NCBI GenBank assembly: GCA_029747585.1
Contig: JAPEVF010000083.1
Span: forward strand, 53,609 to 117,608
Origin: Pleurotus djamor
Lineage: Eukaryota; Basidiomycota; Agaricomycetes; Agaricales; Pleurotaceae
Length of the DNA stretch: 64,000 bases
Reading direction: 5' to 3'
The position numbers and the translations under genes were made by a program. Positions within the stretch are counted from its first letter, which is position 1; each line of letters begins with the position of its first letter. Positions 11,963 through 23,410 of the stretch are shown piece by piece. A model generated the notes under the pieces. It did not search any database and had not been told where the DNA came from. It saw nothing but the letters and a program-made list of their open reading frames with translations.

Positions 11963-13000
11963 TCAATTTCTTCGTGAGATGAACGAGGCGACCCATTCTT
12001 CAGCTCCGAGCAGCTTGGAGTACCCTTTGTCCCCGGTGAAGCCTCCGACGACGAGGATGAAGTGGGCGAGACAGATGGCAGCAACGACAGATAAGACAGA
12101 TGAGATGGGGTATGTCTTCTCGGTGAGAGGAACCGAAGGTTCGACGGGGGTGGTTTCCTCTTCCTTTGGAGTCGGCGACGCAGGGTTGAGTGCTTTGAAC
12201 AGTCCACCGTTGAGTTCGAATGCAATGTTCGCTTCTTCAAGGATTGCCTCTGCAAATTGGATGAGGTTAACGCTCTGAAACAAGGAGACAAAACGTACCC
12301 TTGAGTGTAGCGTCATCACCAACCCCAGCATCCATGCCGCTCTTGAACCAGAACTTTATCTTTCTCATGTCCCCTTGGCTCGTAGCTGGCGTAGACGAGT
12401 CCAACTGACGGAACGTGTAGAACGTGAGGCCAGTATTCGTTTCTTCATCCAATCCATACGCTTTGGCCAATCGATGTTTGATAAACTGTCCACCGCTCAG
12501 ATCTCCGAGATAACGAACGTAGGAATGTGCGAGGAGTCGTGACGGGTCCGTCGATTCTACTGAGGCTATGCGTGAGGTGTAGTCTGTCATCCCGGCTGGG
12601 GGGGGAGGCGATGAGTCCTTGGTGGATAGGATGACTCGTCCATGATGACTCGGATACCCCAAGGAGAGCTGCGATATCTGCAGAAAGTCCGGACTTGCGT
12701 GCGAGTAGAATGGGGTTGTATGTGGGCTGCAGCACGGGATGATTCGCATGACGCTCAAGCGCTTCTTCGAATGCGCTGTTTTTAGTAGCGATGAGAAAGA
12801 AAAGAATATTTAAACTTTTGAGACGACGCGTACTCGTAAATGTGCCAGAGCATCATCAAGAATCTGGCGTATTCCTCTCGGGAAAGTTGGCCATGGACGA
12901 GGGCAGCGGCGCCGGCGCTCTTCTCGACCTCTTCATGACTTTTCAGAGTCCCTTTGTGAAGGATTTCAGAAATAGGGAGACTGAGGTCGACAATGGCCAT
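11963..13000 (-). CDS. heme oxygenase with C-terminal membrane anchor
   Basis: Cleaves heme to biliverdin, CO and iron. Exons 13000-12834, 12775-12324, 12274-11963; introns 58 and 49 nt. The N-terminus carries the heme-ligand region (LHKGTLKSHEEVEKS, with the proximal His in T-x-x-x-H-x-x-x-E). The distal-helix glycine motif follows (YLGDLSGGQFIKHRL), and the C-terminus has one hydrophobic helix (SVLSVVAAICLAHFILVV), as in ER-anchored heme oxygenases. Within exon 2 the frame slips by one base in a run of eight C (12598-12605 as G on the plus strand); reading seven restores IASPPAGMTDYTSR and a protein of about 309 aa. A homopolymer sequencing error is the likeliest explanation. Confidence 0.85.
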
Positions 13001-13078
13001 TTCGAAGGGGATTGTTGGAGGTGAGGGGAGGTGAGGGGAGGAGGAAAAGAGTGAGGCCTTGAGGATTGACGCGAGTGG

Positions 13079-13086
13079 CTTATAAA
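13079..13086 (-). promoter_or_regulatory. TATA-like element of heme oxygenase gene
   Basis: TTTATAAG read on the minus strand, about 80 bp upstream of the ATG at 13000. A pyrimidine-rich stretch on the minus strand (two direct copies of CTCCCCTCAC, 13021-13040) lies between it and the start. Confidence 0.4.
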
Positions 13087-13434
13087 GGAAAGTTGGCAGT
13101 GGGATGGCGTGCTGTGTCTACGGAGACAGTGCCAACAAGTATGTTATTGGCTGATCCATCTTATCTGATAAACGGTTCTAGATCGCGTCAAGCCCTTGCT
13201 TGGCGCTCCCGATAAGCCGGACTTGGATCCCAATATCCGTCAGGGAACCGACTCTCGGGTTGGCCTCCCTCCCTTCCATCAGGTGGCGCAAAGAGTCGGC
13301 GAGCACTAGGTTCAGAAAAGCATAGAATTCAGACATAACGATGCGGGACTAACAAATCACAGTTGCACAGAATATCGTCCATCAAGTCAAGAAATGCCGA
13401 AGTAGAACCTCAACCACACCCTGTCTGATTCAAT

Positions 13435-15866
13435 TCATCTAATTGAGAACTCTTGATTCAACATCTGTATATCATGGTCGGCTAAGATACGTGTCCCAAT
13501 CTTCGCATCAAATGGTCTGATGACTTCAGGATTGATGTTCCAAGGATAGGTCACCTCACCAGCGAGTCCAGCCCAATCGAAATCCACCAGCAAGGCAAAG
13601 CCAGCAACGTTGTCCAGCTCGTCATTCATTGAGCCCAAAGGCAAAGGAGATGAAAGGCCCTTCAGGAATTGGGAAGAGACAAGGATGTTGATGGAGCGAA
13701 TGTCTCCATGGACGTACTTGGCCTCATGGAAGCGTCTGAGCCTCGCGTGGAGATGGTCGTAAATAGTTCGAAGGTTGAGGTTTCGAACGAGGGGAGCATC
13801 AATGACTGCTTGAAGATTCATATAGTTCGAAGACAGATCCTCCATAACTATCATGTGCCACTCGCCATGCCGTTCGTACCCAAGAAGTTTGGGTGCCAGA
13901 TGCAATTGGGCCGCCTTGATATGCGCTTCTTTGGAATAAATAGAAGAAAATTTAACCACCAGTTTCCGACCTGTAGACCCATTGGCGAAGTAAACGCGCT
14001 TGTTTGGAACGTTGGACGTATAGGTGAAATGCTCCAGGTCACCGTCGTTGGTTATGTTGTGGAAGGATGAGGGGAAGGGGAAGAGGGCTTGATGACCATG
14101 GTCTCTGACAAGTTCAGGATACCTGGCTTCCAAACGGTGGGTAGCTCGGCGGAGGGCAGCTATGGTCCGAGCAGCAGCTGTTATCCCTTCATCGTTGTTG
14201 GGGTGGAGCGCAAAATCAATGTTAGCGAGATTCTCCACGGATGGATGCCCCTTGAGGCCTCCAGCGGTCCCGGCGGAAATATACATTAGAGATCCTAACA
14301 TGGCTTTAGCAAAGGAGAAAAACATAACGCAGGGCTTACCAACGACCGATACAAGAATGATAGGAAAATTCATGTGATTGTACTTCGCAAAATCGTCTCC
14401 ACACAGCGTTCGGATATGTTCGTACCAATAACGCGCACATTGGACACGAGGGTCAGAGGATATCCCGACAAACTCACCCTTGAACTCCAGACATAGGTAC
14501 ATGAAGGAGATACCATCGACCACAGTCATGGCGGAATGGTGAGTGGTGGAGCCCTTGCTACCGATCGCGACCAAAGGCAAAGGGAAAACTTCACGGATAG
14601 CTTCACTGAAAGCGTTGTTACGGCCTCTTTCGTAGGATGAACCTGGATGGTACGCCTTGTTCAGTGCTTCCCTCACTCTATGGAACACTTGATAGTCGTT
14701 GGGCTCTGGTTTGATGTGGTGGACATCGTAACGTAGCTGGCACAAGGTTTCGTCGTACAAAGTTGGAGGGGATNGGTTTCCGGGGAGATAAACGCGACCA
14801 CCTAACTCTCGATTGAGTTCAGAGTCGAGATTCGTCAAGCCCTTGGCTTCATTTGAAGGAGAGACTGATTTATGACGGATGAAAAATTGCCTGCGTGACT
14901 CAGCCAACTGGGCAGTGGATATGACGATATCGGAACTAGATATTGTCTTCTGGTCATCTGGGCGACGAGGTTAGATAGGGAACTGCATGGAAATCGAAAC
15001 AACGTACTACTTATATCGATAATGTGAATGTAACCCGGAACAATAACTGGGATAACATCTTGAAAACATTGGTGTTTCCTGATATCAATACGCCGCAGCT
15101 CGGAGTGATTTCGTAGATTATCTGCGTCCACAGTCAAATTGCGCAGATATGTAGCAGTCGAATCGTCCGAGAGATGCAAGTTTTGGGGGGCCTGATAAAG
15201 CGTCATAGACAGATCTGGACGTAAATGGAGATGCCTCACCGCATAAGCGAGATAAGGTGGGCGGCCACCATAAGAATAATGTTTTGTGGCTAACTTCTGT
15301 GAGTAAACGTTGTAGACATTAACTTCTCGGGGTGCCATGCCTGATGCGCTTCAAGTTAGTGAGCAGCAACAAGACTCTGAATGCATGATGACATACTATC
15401 GTATACCATCAAATGAAGAGCTTTGTGATCAATTTCTTTCAAGAGCTGGTTCCATGTGCGGGAATTCAATGGGACGGCTCTGCAATCTTCGGGCAAGTCA
15501 AGGAGAGCCAGATACGCAGGTAGGGTATCATCATCTGGGAGTGTAATACTAGGTGATAGCTGGACGATGATTGAAAAACACGCACAATAGAGGAAGGGGA
15601 TACGATATAGTACCTACAGTGGCGAAGTCGAGGTTTGTGATGTTCGTCATACCATACTCCTTTTTCTGACTCAAGAATGCATCACGCAGTTGGCTCAGCG
15701 AGAGGTCTGGTGCTACCGTGATTTGCGTGAAACGTAGGGGCTTGTCTGTGATGTCGAGCAAGACGTTGAGAGTAATCTCCAACGCGTGCTTGGTCATGGT
15801 GGTTGGACCGTGGTAGTGCGTAATGTCACACTTGGTCACAAGGCTCATCGGACAACGAGACAGCAA
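13435..15866 (-). CDS. protein with possible PD-(D/E)XK segment and C-terminal kinase-like domain
   Basis: Exons 15866-15618, 15559-15397, 15340-15008, 14957-14340, 14294-13435 (about 740 aa; introns 45-58 nt; frame closes). The N-terminal 250 residues are unlike anything I recognise. A middle segment (AFSEAIREVFPLP ... VVDGISFMYLCLEFKGE) resembles a PD-(D/E)XK nuclease core, with an E-x-K in LEFKGE. The C-terminal part is kinase-like: KRVYFANGS loop, VVKFSS lysine, HGDIRSINILV catalytic loop, LLVDFDWAG metal site. A similar nuclease-plus-kinase order occurs in some crinkler-type (CRN) effector proteins of fungi and oomycetes, but that link is inference and no crinkler header is visible. The 45-nt intron at 14295-14339 is optional, since the frame stays open through it. 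Part of the gene is duplicated at 11071-11617. Confidence 0.65.
13645..14203. repeat. inverted duplication, parental arm
   Basis: This segment matches 11071-11617 in inverted orientation with only scattered substitutions and an 11-nt deletion in the other arm. The two arms flank the heme oxygenase gene, with about 2 kb between them. Confidence 0.85.
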
Positions 15867-16059
15867 ACACGGGGGAGTCTAGGAAAAATATTTTATGCCT
15901 ACATAAACAACATTCTCGAACTTCGAGAAATAGAACGAGATGATCAGTCGAAATACCTTTCCATCAAGGTCAAGCAACTCTAAAGTACTTATGGTCGAGA
16001 CGAAGGGACGAAGGGGGCCGTATAAGTATATGGTAAATTAAGAACCGTGAGTATGCAGT

Positions 16060-18402
16060 TTAACGTCCAGGGAACGACTGATTCCCTTGACCGTAAGGAC
16101 TGTGCAAACTGAGGGAGCTCCCTTGATCCTGCAAGGGATGATAAGTAGATAATTTCCCCTCCCCACCTCCTCCGAACCCATTCTTCACAGTCGCAGCCGC
16201 TTTAGCTTTCCTCTTCCGACAGCAGCAATGCCAGATACAGCACCCAGTGATGAGCAACACCAACGCCAAGCACCCCAAAAGAATATACGGCCATTGACTC
16301 AACACCGCTTCTTGGTATTTCTTCTTCTTCTCCGCTTCAGAGACGGGGGAATGCTGCATCTGGTCGACGGGGAGGAGTGCCCATTTGGGGTCGGCGGTCG
16401 AGTCGGTGCCACCTAGTCGGATTTGGATGAAGCTGGCTTTGGCTTCGGCGACGTTGGTGAGAGGGAGCATTTGGATGTATGGGTCGTCTTCATCCTTGGA
16501 GTGTTCGACCCAGTTGCCGTAATCAAGGAGGGAATAGACGTTTCGTACTGGGAATCAGATCAGCCAACTTAGACGTAAACAAATCGCAAAGTCACTCACA
16601 GAAGCTCATGCCCAAAATCATGTCGTAATTGCCAAGGAGACTGAAGGCTGAAGTGATCGGTTGGAACTGCGGCGTGAAGTGAGCGATCTGCGAATGAAAG
16701 GGTAGAGAATGGGCTTACCGCGCCGATGCAGACACGTTTTCCCAATTTATCAGTGAGGGCAAAGTCATCATTGACGACATCCAGGGGATGGACGGGATAT
16801 TCAATCCCACCAAAGCGGAAGGTCAAAGGGATATATTGGCCGCAGGGGACAGTCCAGTACTCGTTCTCAACATCGTACTGTGCGCCTTGAACGCGACCGT
16901 AGATAGCATCAGAGACATCACGCGGCACTTGGCTACGCAAGTAAATGAGCCTTGGGCAAGGGGCAGCATTTGTGACACCCACCTGAACGTGAATCCCGAG
17001 TCAACGACACCAACGTATGTACCTTTGGGAGCCTTCGGTACAATAGAGGACATCTTGATGACTTGGCCGTCGGGTCCGATGATCCCGTTGTCCTTGTCCG
17101 TGACAGCTTGCCAATGTTGGTCTAGTCGTGCGATGAGTACCCACGTCTCCCCATCGTCTCAAGAGGACTTTACCTGACTCCAGCAGACGTGAAAGCATCT
17201 TCACATCCAATTTAGGCATACTGGTCACATTGGTGTAATTGGACACGAGTTCGGAGATCGTCATCTGCCCTGTGAAAGGCTCTTGTGGATCGCCTTTGCG
17301 ATCGAGCAGCAGAGTGATGTAATTCGAGTTGGTCGTGTTCTGTTGGAATATGTTGGCAAGGACGTTGTCACCGGCTTCGTCTTTCAGTTTCTTTTTGATG
17401 ACTGAGCCATCGTTTGGACCAAAGCCAATCAGGCCGTCATAGCCTTGAGCGTGGATGTCGCCTGAGAAGGTCGAGGTGTCTTCAACCAGGACTGCATGAA
17501 ATTCTCAGAAGAAGTGTCAGTGAGTAAATGGGTTTACGCACGGAATGCCTGGTCATTGATCGTAAAATTTCCAACAGTTATGGGAGCCGTTCGGATGTGG
17601 CCTGGTTAGAGGTGTCAGAATTAAGAATGGCAGTCAGAGTGCGGGATTCAGCAAGGATTCGCAGATACGATTCAGAGGGGGATTCGGTCTTTAATCGACC
17701 ACATGGATCACATCATACTCTGACTGACACGATTCAACTTTTCCCCAAGGATGGGCTCTGAAGCACCCCCGGATTCAACAAATGGCCATGAATCGAATCG
17801 TGAAATGGCGATGAAGAATCGTTGAACCACCTCCAGAGGCGCTTCGACAATTCAGAATCGAGGACCGATGCAACGATTCACACCGAATCCTCCCATTTCA
17901 TGTGCCACTGAATCGGGTACTGAACCCCCCTGCGACTTGAATCCCTGCGAATCCGCCCATAATCGTTCACTCTGACTGCCACTATATTGTGAACACAATT
18001 CAGGGGGTTTTAAAGACATACCTTCTGCCTTGCCAATAGCGTATCTCAGCGTTATTTGCTTCCCGGTATCTGTTGTTTGTGGTATCTCTTTCGGGAAGCT
18101 GACCCACATGTCAGAGCTAAGGCAATATTCAGTACCTGCAACATCAAAATTTATGGCTTGCTGCACCTTCCGGTATCGAGAAGCAGCGCAACGTCCTTGC
18201 CTGCAATGGTGATGTTGCTGACATATTGTGAGTTGTGGATGTTCTTTATGGGTACGTTGTTGGTTGCTCGACGTCCCAGACGATCTACTGTCGACGAAGG
18301 GCCAACGAGCGTCCTGACTTGAAAAGGGATCTTGACGGCATGAATCTGATGGGCGGTGTCGAGAACGGCGAGAAGCAGGGATAATGGTAGCAGCAGATGC
18401 AT
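16060..18402 (-). CDS. membrane-anchored aspartic protease (A1 family)
   Basis: Secretory-pathway pepsin-like protease tethered by a C-terminal helix. Exons 18402-18167, 18116-18022, 17601-17542, 17491-17174, 17121-16983, 16932-16719, 16666-16600, 16547-16060 give 538 aa in frame. The N-terminal signal peptide is MHLLLPLSLLLAVLDTA. The first active site is LLLDTGSSDMWV, created across intron 1; the second is VVDSGFTF. A Gly/Leu-rich A1 core (GLIGFGPNDGS, ILGMSFLRNVYSLLDYG) leads to a transmembrane helix (YILLGCLALVLLITGCCIW) and a basic, Cys-rich, Gly-rich tail. Introns are 50-52 nt except intron 2 (17602-18021, 420 nt), which carries an inserted repeat element. Head-to-head with the paralogue at 18806. 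Confidence 0.88.
17628..17981. mobile_element. MITE-like element inside a protease intron
   Basis: A 354-bp insert bounded by perfect 14-bp terminal inverted repeats, TGGCAGTCAGAGTG at 17628-17641 and its complement at 17968-17981. Inside each end, after exactly 13 nt, a second shared block GGATTCGCAG appears. The interior has about fifteen scattered GATTC/GAATC words. It holds no coding capacity. It sits between the donor at 18021 and the branch/acceptor region near 17602 of the protease intron. I could not identify a convincing target-site duplication (flanks TTAAGAA and CTATATT), so superfamily is open. Confidence 0.75.
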
Positions 18403-18805
18403 GAAATGTGGTAATAATGATAATTCAAAACGAGTGTGAGCGGGACCGTGGTGGACGAGATGAACGAACAGATGCAGCGTCACCGTAACCGAGTCCTCCG
18501 TCAATCCCAGAGCGGCACGTGCCACACAGGGGTCTGTATTGCCGGTGGATGTGCCGCTTCCTCAACTCCCAACTTAGTCTCAACTCATGCCCTCATGCCA
18601 ACGCACAAGTGCCCAAATCTACGCGCCGTAATTTTGTAAAACACCTGTGGACCCTGGATGACACGGACACACTCAAGCACAGCCCTCACGACAAGCTCTC
18701 GCCTGAGCCATAACCCTGACCTTCTCCCAGCCAAGCATCCTCAAATACGAGTACTGACATGTCGTTATCACCACATCTACTTTGTTTTCTCTGCACTCGC
18801 TCCAA
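18403..18805. promoter_or_regulatory. shared upstream region of two divergent proteases
   Basis: About 400 bp between the start codons of two head-to-head aspartic-protease genes. It must contain both promoters. No clear TATA box was seen; short open frames on both strands look like noise. Confidence 0.5.
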
Positions 18806-20613
18806 ATGTCGACCAAGACCAGGTCAAACCTCTTTGTCTGCCTGGTCCTCTTCCAGTATGCTGGCGCAGTCATCGTTGGCCTCCAGGGACGTCTCGTCAG
18901 CGACCCTCTCGACGTCGGCTACTTCTTGTCGTTATTGCGTGGACATTTCGCAAAAGAGTCATACGCCGTCGACCTTGCTAGGTGCGCTTCCATGCATTTG
19001 AGGGATGGCTGTTTGCTCAGTTTACCTCCAGCAATGAGTTATGGGTAGGCAACGTCACAGCGACAGGTGATTGCCGATCTGGGGGACAGCCACATACGGG
19101 CCCGAGAAAGGTTGATGATTTTCATCTGGGAGGGATAGCGTTGAGGAATCAAGCCTTTCGTAAGCCCATCGACTCATCCTACGATACCCCCAGAGCTTAC
19201 CTTGAAAAAGACGAGTCTGTCAACCGTACCGGGATATTCGGCCTCACGCCTTCCCTCTCCGGCCAGCCCTCTCTAGTCGACAACCTCTTCGCCAACGAAA
19301 ATGGTTCGCACATTGTGACTATCGCCCTCGAAAGACCTGCGTATCAAGATGGCCGATACGATGGTTTCCTTTCGCTGGGGGAGGTCCTGCCAAAGTACAC
19401 ATCCATACTCGCCCAACCACGAGTGAAAACACGACTCATTGCACCCAAGTCCGATCAAGTCCACCTACAAGTGACTTTGGGTGATCGCGGTGTTCTCGGC
19501 GCCCTCGGTAAAGAAGCCGCCCAACCGTTGACGGCAATGTTTACCTCCCGCAGATTGACGTCTCGAGTACCAAAGTGAGCATCACATCTTTACCTCCCCG
19601 ATCATGTCCCTCAACTGCCTTGGTGTTTGCAGGCATCTAGCCGAATCTATCTATGGCAGCGTTCCCGGCGCGCAGTTGCGCTATCTTCCTGGTATTGGCG
19701 ATGCGTGGATGGTCCCTTGTCACGTTCCTATCGATATCTCAGTCGATATCAGCGGCCAACTATACCCGCTACATCCCCTCGATGCCAGCCTCGACTTGTC
19801 CTACCTTGGATACCACAAAAATGATTTGACGTCAGATACCTTGTGTATGGGCACAGTGAGTTCAGTTTACATCTGCGTCCTATACTCACCTGATTGAGCT
19901 CACAACGTGTGTAGTTCCTACCCGATGAGACAATGACCGAAGTCGCGGATATAGAATTCGGCACGACGTTTTGTGAGTTCTTGATTAGTCTGACATGATG
20001 GCCCCACCGTTGACGAGGCGACCATTCTCTGCTAGTACACAATGTCTATCTCCTCATGGATCACGGAGACTCACATTCTGACAAAGTTTTCGTCCAATTG
20101 CTTTCCACCGCCGACCCGTCTCTTTTCCTTCCCGAATTCAACGATGCCCGCAAATCATACTATCCGTCCTTCCACACTTCCTCTGAGATCCGACGTCGTG
20201 CTCCAAGCGAACCTTCAAAACCAGAGACAAACAAACCTGGGTACAAGGGCCTCAAACGACACATTGGATATGCCGTCGTCATAGGCGCCGTCGCTGGGAC
20301 GCTTGTCCTCATCGCACTGATAGCCGTGTCTTGTCATTGCGTTCGAAAGTACCGCATCAACAAGAAGACGACCTCTTCGAAAGTACGAACCAGAGGGCCC
20401 TTTACCGGCGGTGCCTACACTCGACTGGGCGATCCAGAACCTGCAGACAGAGACTCCGTCGTCTCAGCGTATATCCCCAGCCTCCCTTACGCAGCGGAGA
20501 CATTTACGCCTCCTCGTGCGCACCGTTCTCCCAGTGGTCACTTTGACATGCCCTATGAAACGACGCCTTGGTCACCGCCACGAGGTAAGGAAATGGCGTC
20601 CCCACAGAAGTAA
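18806..20613 (+). CDS. catalytically dead aspartic-protease homologue, membrane-anchored
   Basis: Exons 18806-18981, 19032-19574, 19633-19855, 19915-19972, 20036-20613 give 525 aa with every junction in frame. Parallel to its neighbours it has an N-terminal hydrophobic segment, an A1-like body, a transmembrane helix (YAVVIGAVAGTLVLIALIAVS) and a cytoplasmic tail. The first active-site motif DTGSSDLWV is here DLASNELWV. The second, aligned as TAVIDTGFSLSQVPK in the paralogue at 21178, is TAMFTSRRLTSRVPK, so the second catalytic Asp is absent. It therefore cannot work as an aspartic protease, yet the frame is open throughout. It may be a pseudo-enzyme with a binding or regulatory role, or a protease early in decay. 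A short intron near 19160-19195 is possible but not required. Confidence 0.75.
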
Positions 20614-21177
20614 CTTGTGAGCGCTGGTCGTTCGGCTTCTTTGTCGTGTATACCCTGCTGTCGTTGTCGGATGCTGTTCTTTCTGATGGACATTTCGTGG
20701 ACCTGCTTGCCCGCATCTTATATATACGTTTGTTTGTTATCTGAAACGTCTTGTCCGTCCATGGGCGCTGTAGTTGTAGGAGATACTCCTCCCTCATCGG
20801 ACCGTCCTTCGTAGCTACATGGGCTTGCTTTCACCCTGCTACAATGATCCCTAGTGTATCCCCCTGGGACTGCGAGGATGCACTTGGTTGCAAGTTGAGC
20901 GTCCCTTCCTTTGACCAACTCCCCAAAAACCAGCCCACAGGCAATCACCCCAGGACCGCAACACATCTGGACCCTGATCAAACACCGCCACTGTCGCCTA
21001 ACCCAATGAGCGACAAAAAGCCATGCCCTCATCACCGTTTGCTTCACGACCTTCATCTTCTCCTTGTCTTCTCCCTTTCTCTTCTTTTTCTTTTTCTTCT
21101 TTCGTCTGCTCATCTATCTCTTCCCGACACATACTTTCGTCGACCATCGACGCCACTTTTCGACGACCTTCTGAGCC
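20614..21177. other. intergenic with pyrimidine tract
   Basis: No gene seen. A CT-rich stretch at about 21058-21112 just upstream of the next ATG resembles the pyrimidine-rich core promoters of fungal genes. Confidence 0.5.
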
Positions 21178-23410
21178 ATGCGATTTGACCACTTCTGCGT
21201 CGCAGCGCTCAGCTCCGTGCTTGCCGTGGTCGACGTTGCTGATGCCATCAAATTGACGATTCACGGGAGGCGAGAGGCTAAGCCGACGAACAATGGGGTT
21301 TCCCTTCGTCGACGGGGGAATGTCTCAGGAAGTTCACCGCTGGTAAACCATGGCGACGTTAGCTACTACACCAATATCACGTTGGGCGGAGCCGAGTTCA
21401 CTTGTCTTATTGACACTGGGAGGTGAGTTCANTGCAGTCTTCGGTGGATGTTTGAACCGGTGCTGATGGTCTCTTGCAGCACGGATTTATGGGTTGCGGG
21501 CACCGTCCCTAACGCGCGCGATCTAGGGAAGACCAGTGGAGTTAACTACGCCGTTGGCTCGGTGCGAGGTTCGCACTCTTTACTCGCTGCGATGACCTGC
21601 ATCGTCTGACCTCGTAAGTTTATAGGCCCCATCAAGACCGCCGCACTTGACTTTGCTGGTTATACGGTACCAGATCAAGCATTTCGTGCGTTCTACCTAC
21701 TATAAAAATCCCCCTTCATTTTCTTAACCTCCCGTACAGTTGAGATCGTTCCCGGCGAAGAGCCTGAAGGCACAGGTCTGATCGGTCTTGGTCCGAACAG
21801 CGGTTCAAACATCTTCAAAGCCCTCAATAGCTCTGCCGGGCATGCTGTCCTCGATCGCATCTTCACGCAGAACACATCGACGCCCAACTACCTGACGGTG
21901 CTTCTAGGCCGCTCAGAAGGTCGGTTATCACCTCGATTGCGTTATGCGCGCTCTTTTCTTACTTAGCGGCTGATAGACCCGACGGATATGTTCCCTGGCG
22001 ACCTGACGATTGGGAGTATCCTGGAGGGTTACGAGAACATCACTTCACAACCGAAACTCAAGGTCACGGATGTACCCATTTGGGAGGTCGGCGATCAGCA
22101 TTTCCAGTTGTTGTTGGATAAGGACGGTATTATTGGGCCGAATGGTCAAGCTGTCAAGGTCAAAACGGCTGTGGATGAGACGAAGGACAAGAGACAGGTC
22201 ACTGCAGTTATCGACACTGGATTCAGCTTGAGTCAAGTACCCAAGTACGTCCTCTTTTGTTACGAAGGCAGGATTTGACGTTGACAATATTGTAGATCCG
22301 TCGCTGATGCCTTTTACTCTGGATTTGCTGGTGCCGAGTTCCGCAACGTATCGGGCGTTGGTAACACTTGGATAGGTGCGCATCGTCTGATAGAGCATCC
22401 GCTGGCTAACTGACAATGGCCTAGTCCCGTGTAAGGAGGAAGTGAACATCACGTTCAAGTTCTCCAACACTCGCTATCGAGTTCACCCGCTTGATGCCCT
22501 CCTGTGCGTCTTTCTTATCAAATTCTCTCTTATTTGAACCAACATTTTCTTATTCATCGAAGTGAGCCTTCGCTGATAGGAATCCAAAGGATCAAAAACG
22601 CGAATGGAGACGATTGCTGTATCGGCGCGGTACGTGTCATGGATCTTTCATTCCCTGCCATCAAGGTCCTTACCCCGCGATAGTTCCAACCTGTTCTTTT
22701 CAACCTCGGTTCCAGCCCTAACTTTGACATGATCCTCGGGATGTCCTTCCGTAAGTCAAGCACATATTCAAATTTTTGAACTCTCCTTGACGATATTCTG
22801 GCCAGTACGCAATGTTTATGCACTGATCGATTATGGTGATTTCATCGTTGATTCCAAGGGCAAGGCGGATCCATACATTCAGTTCCTTTCTACGACCGAA
22901 CCCAGTGAAGGTTTGTACACTAACTCCATTCATACCCATCGTTTCATCTAACCCTCTTCAATCTCAGCGCACTCGGACTTCGTTCATGTTCGCCTGAACG
23001 GTGTGGACACCACCACTGATAGGACGCTTTCCAGCAACCAGCTGGATGACTCGTCCGACGACTCGAGGAACAGCAGACGTACTCTGTACTACATCATCGC
23101 TGGTGTTCTTCTTGGCGTTGCGGTTTTGATCATCATAGCGGCGTTGATCTTCAACCACGTTCGACAGAAACGTGCCCGCCAGCATACCTACCAGTTCCTT
23201 GCTGGCCAGAACACTGACGTTGTGTTTGCTGCACCACCAATGCAACAGCAATACAACCCGGATGCGCAGTACGATCCCTATCAAAACCAGAACCCCACCC
23301 AGTATCAGAACCAACCTGGTCAACCATCGCTACCGCCGCCCCAGTACAGTCAGCAACAACCGTACAACCCACCAAACCAGTACTCGAGCCCCTGGGATCA
23401 TCGGTACTAA
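21178..23410 (+). CDS. membrane-anchored aspartic protease (A1 family)
   Basis: Eleven exons: 21178-21422, 21480-21568, 21626-21685, 21740-21919, 21977-22244, 22296-22375, 22425-22503, 22563-22629, 22684-22750, 22806-22910, 22968-23410; 560 aa. Signal peptide MRFDHFCVAALSSVLAVVDVA, then a dibasic stretch (RREAK, RRRG) that may be a propeptide cleavage zone. First active site CLIDTGSTDLWV, second AVIDTGFSLSQVP, both intact. The A1 core (GTGLIGLGPNSG, DMILGMSFLRNVYALIDYG) is followed by a transmembrane helix (YYIIAGVLLGVAVLIIIAALIF) and a Gln/Pro/Tyr-rich cytoplasmic tail. Several exon boundaries coincide with those of the gene at 16060-18402, so they are tandem paralogues. Expected to act on the cell surface or in the vacuolar pathway. 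Confidence 0.9.

Noticed and set aside
12562..12610. Alternative 39-nt intron to explain the heme oxygenase frame slip
   Set aside because: It would remove a conserved heme oxygenase stretch and uses a weak GTCATC donor; an extra C in C8 is simpler.
19495..19574. Apparent frameshift in the dead protease (VDGNVYLPQIDVSSTK in another frame)
   Set aside because: The first frame (TAMFTSRRLTSRVPK) joins in phase to the next exon HLAESIYGS and aligns to the paralogue, so no frameshift is needed.
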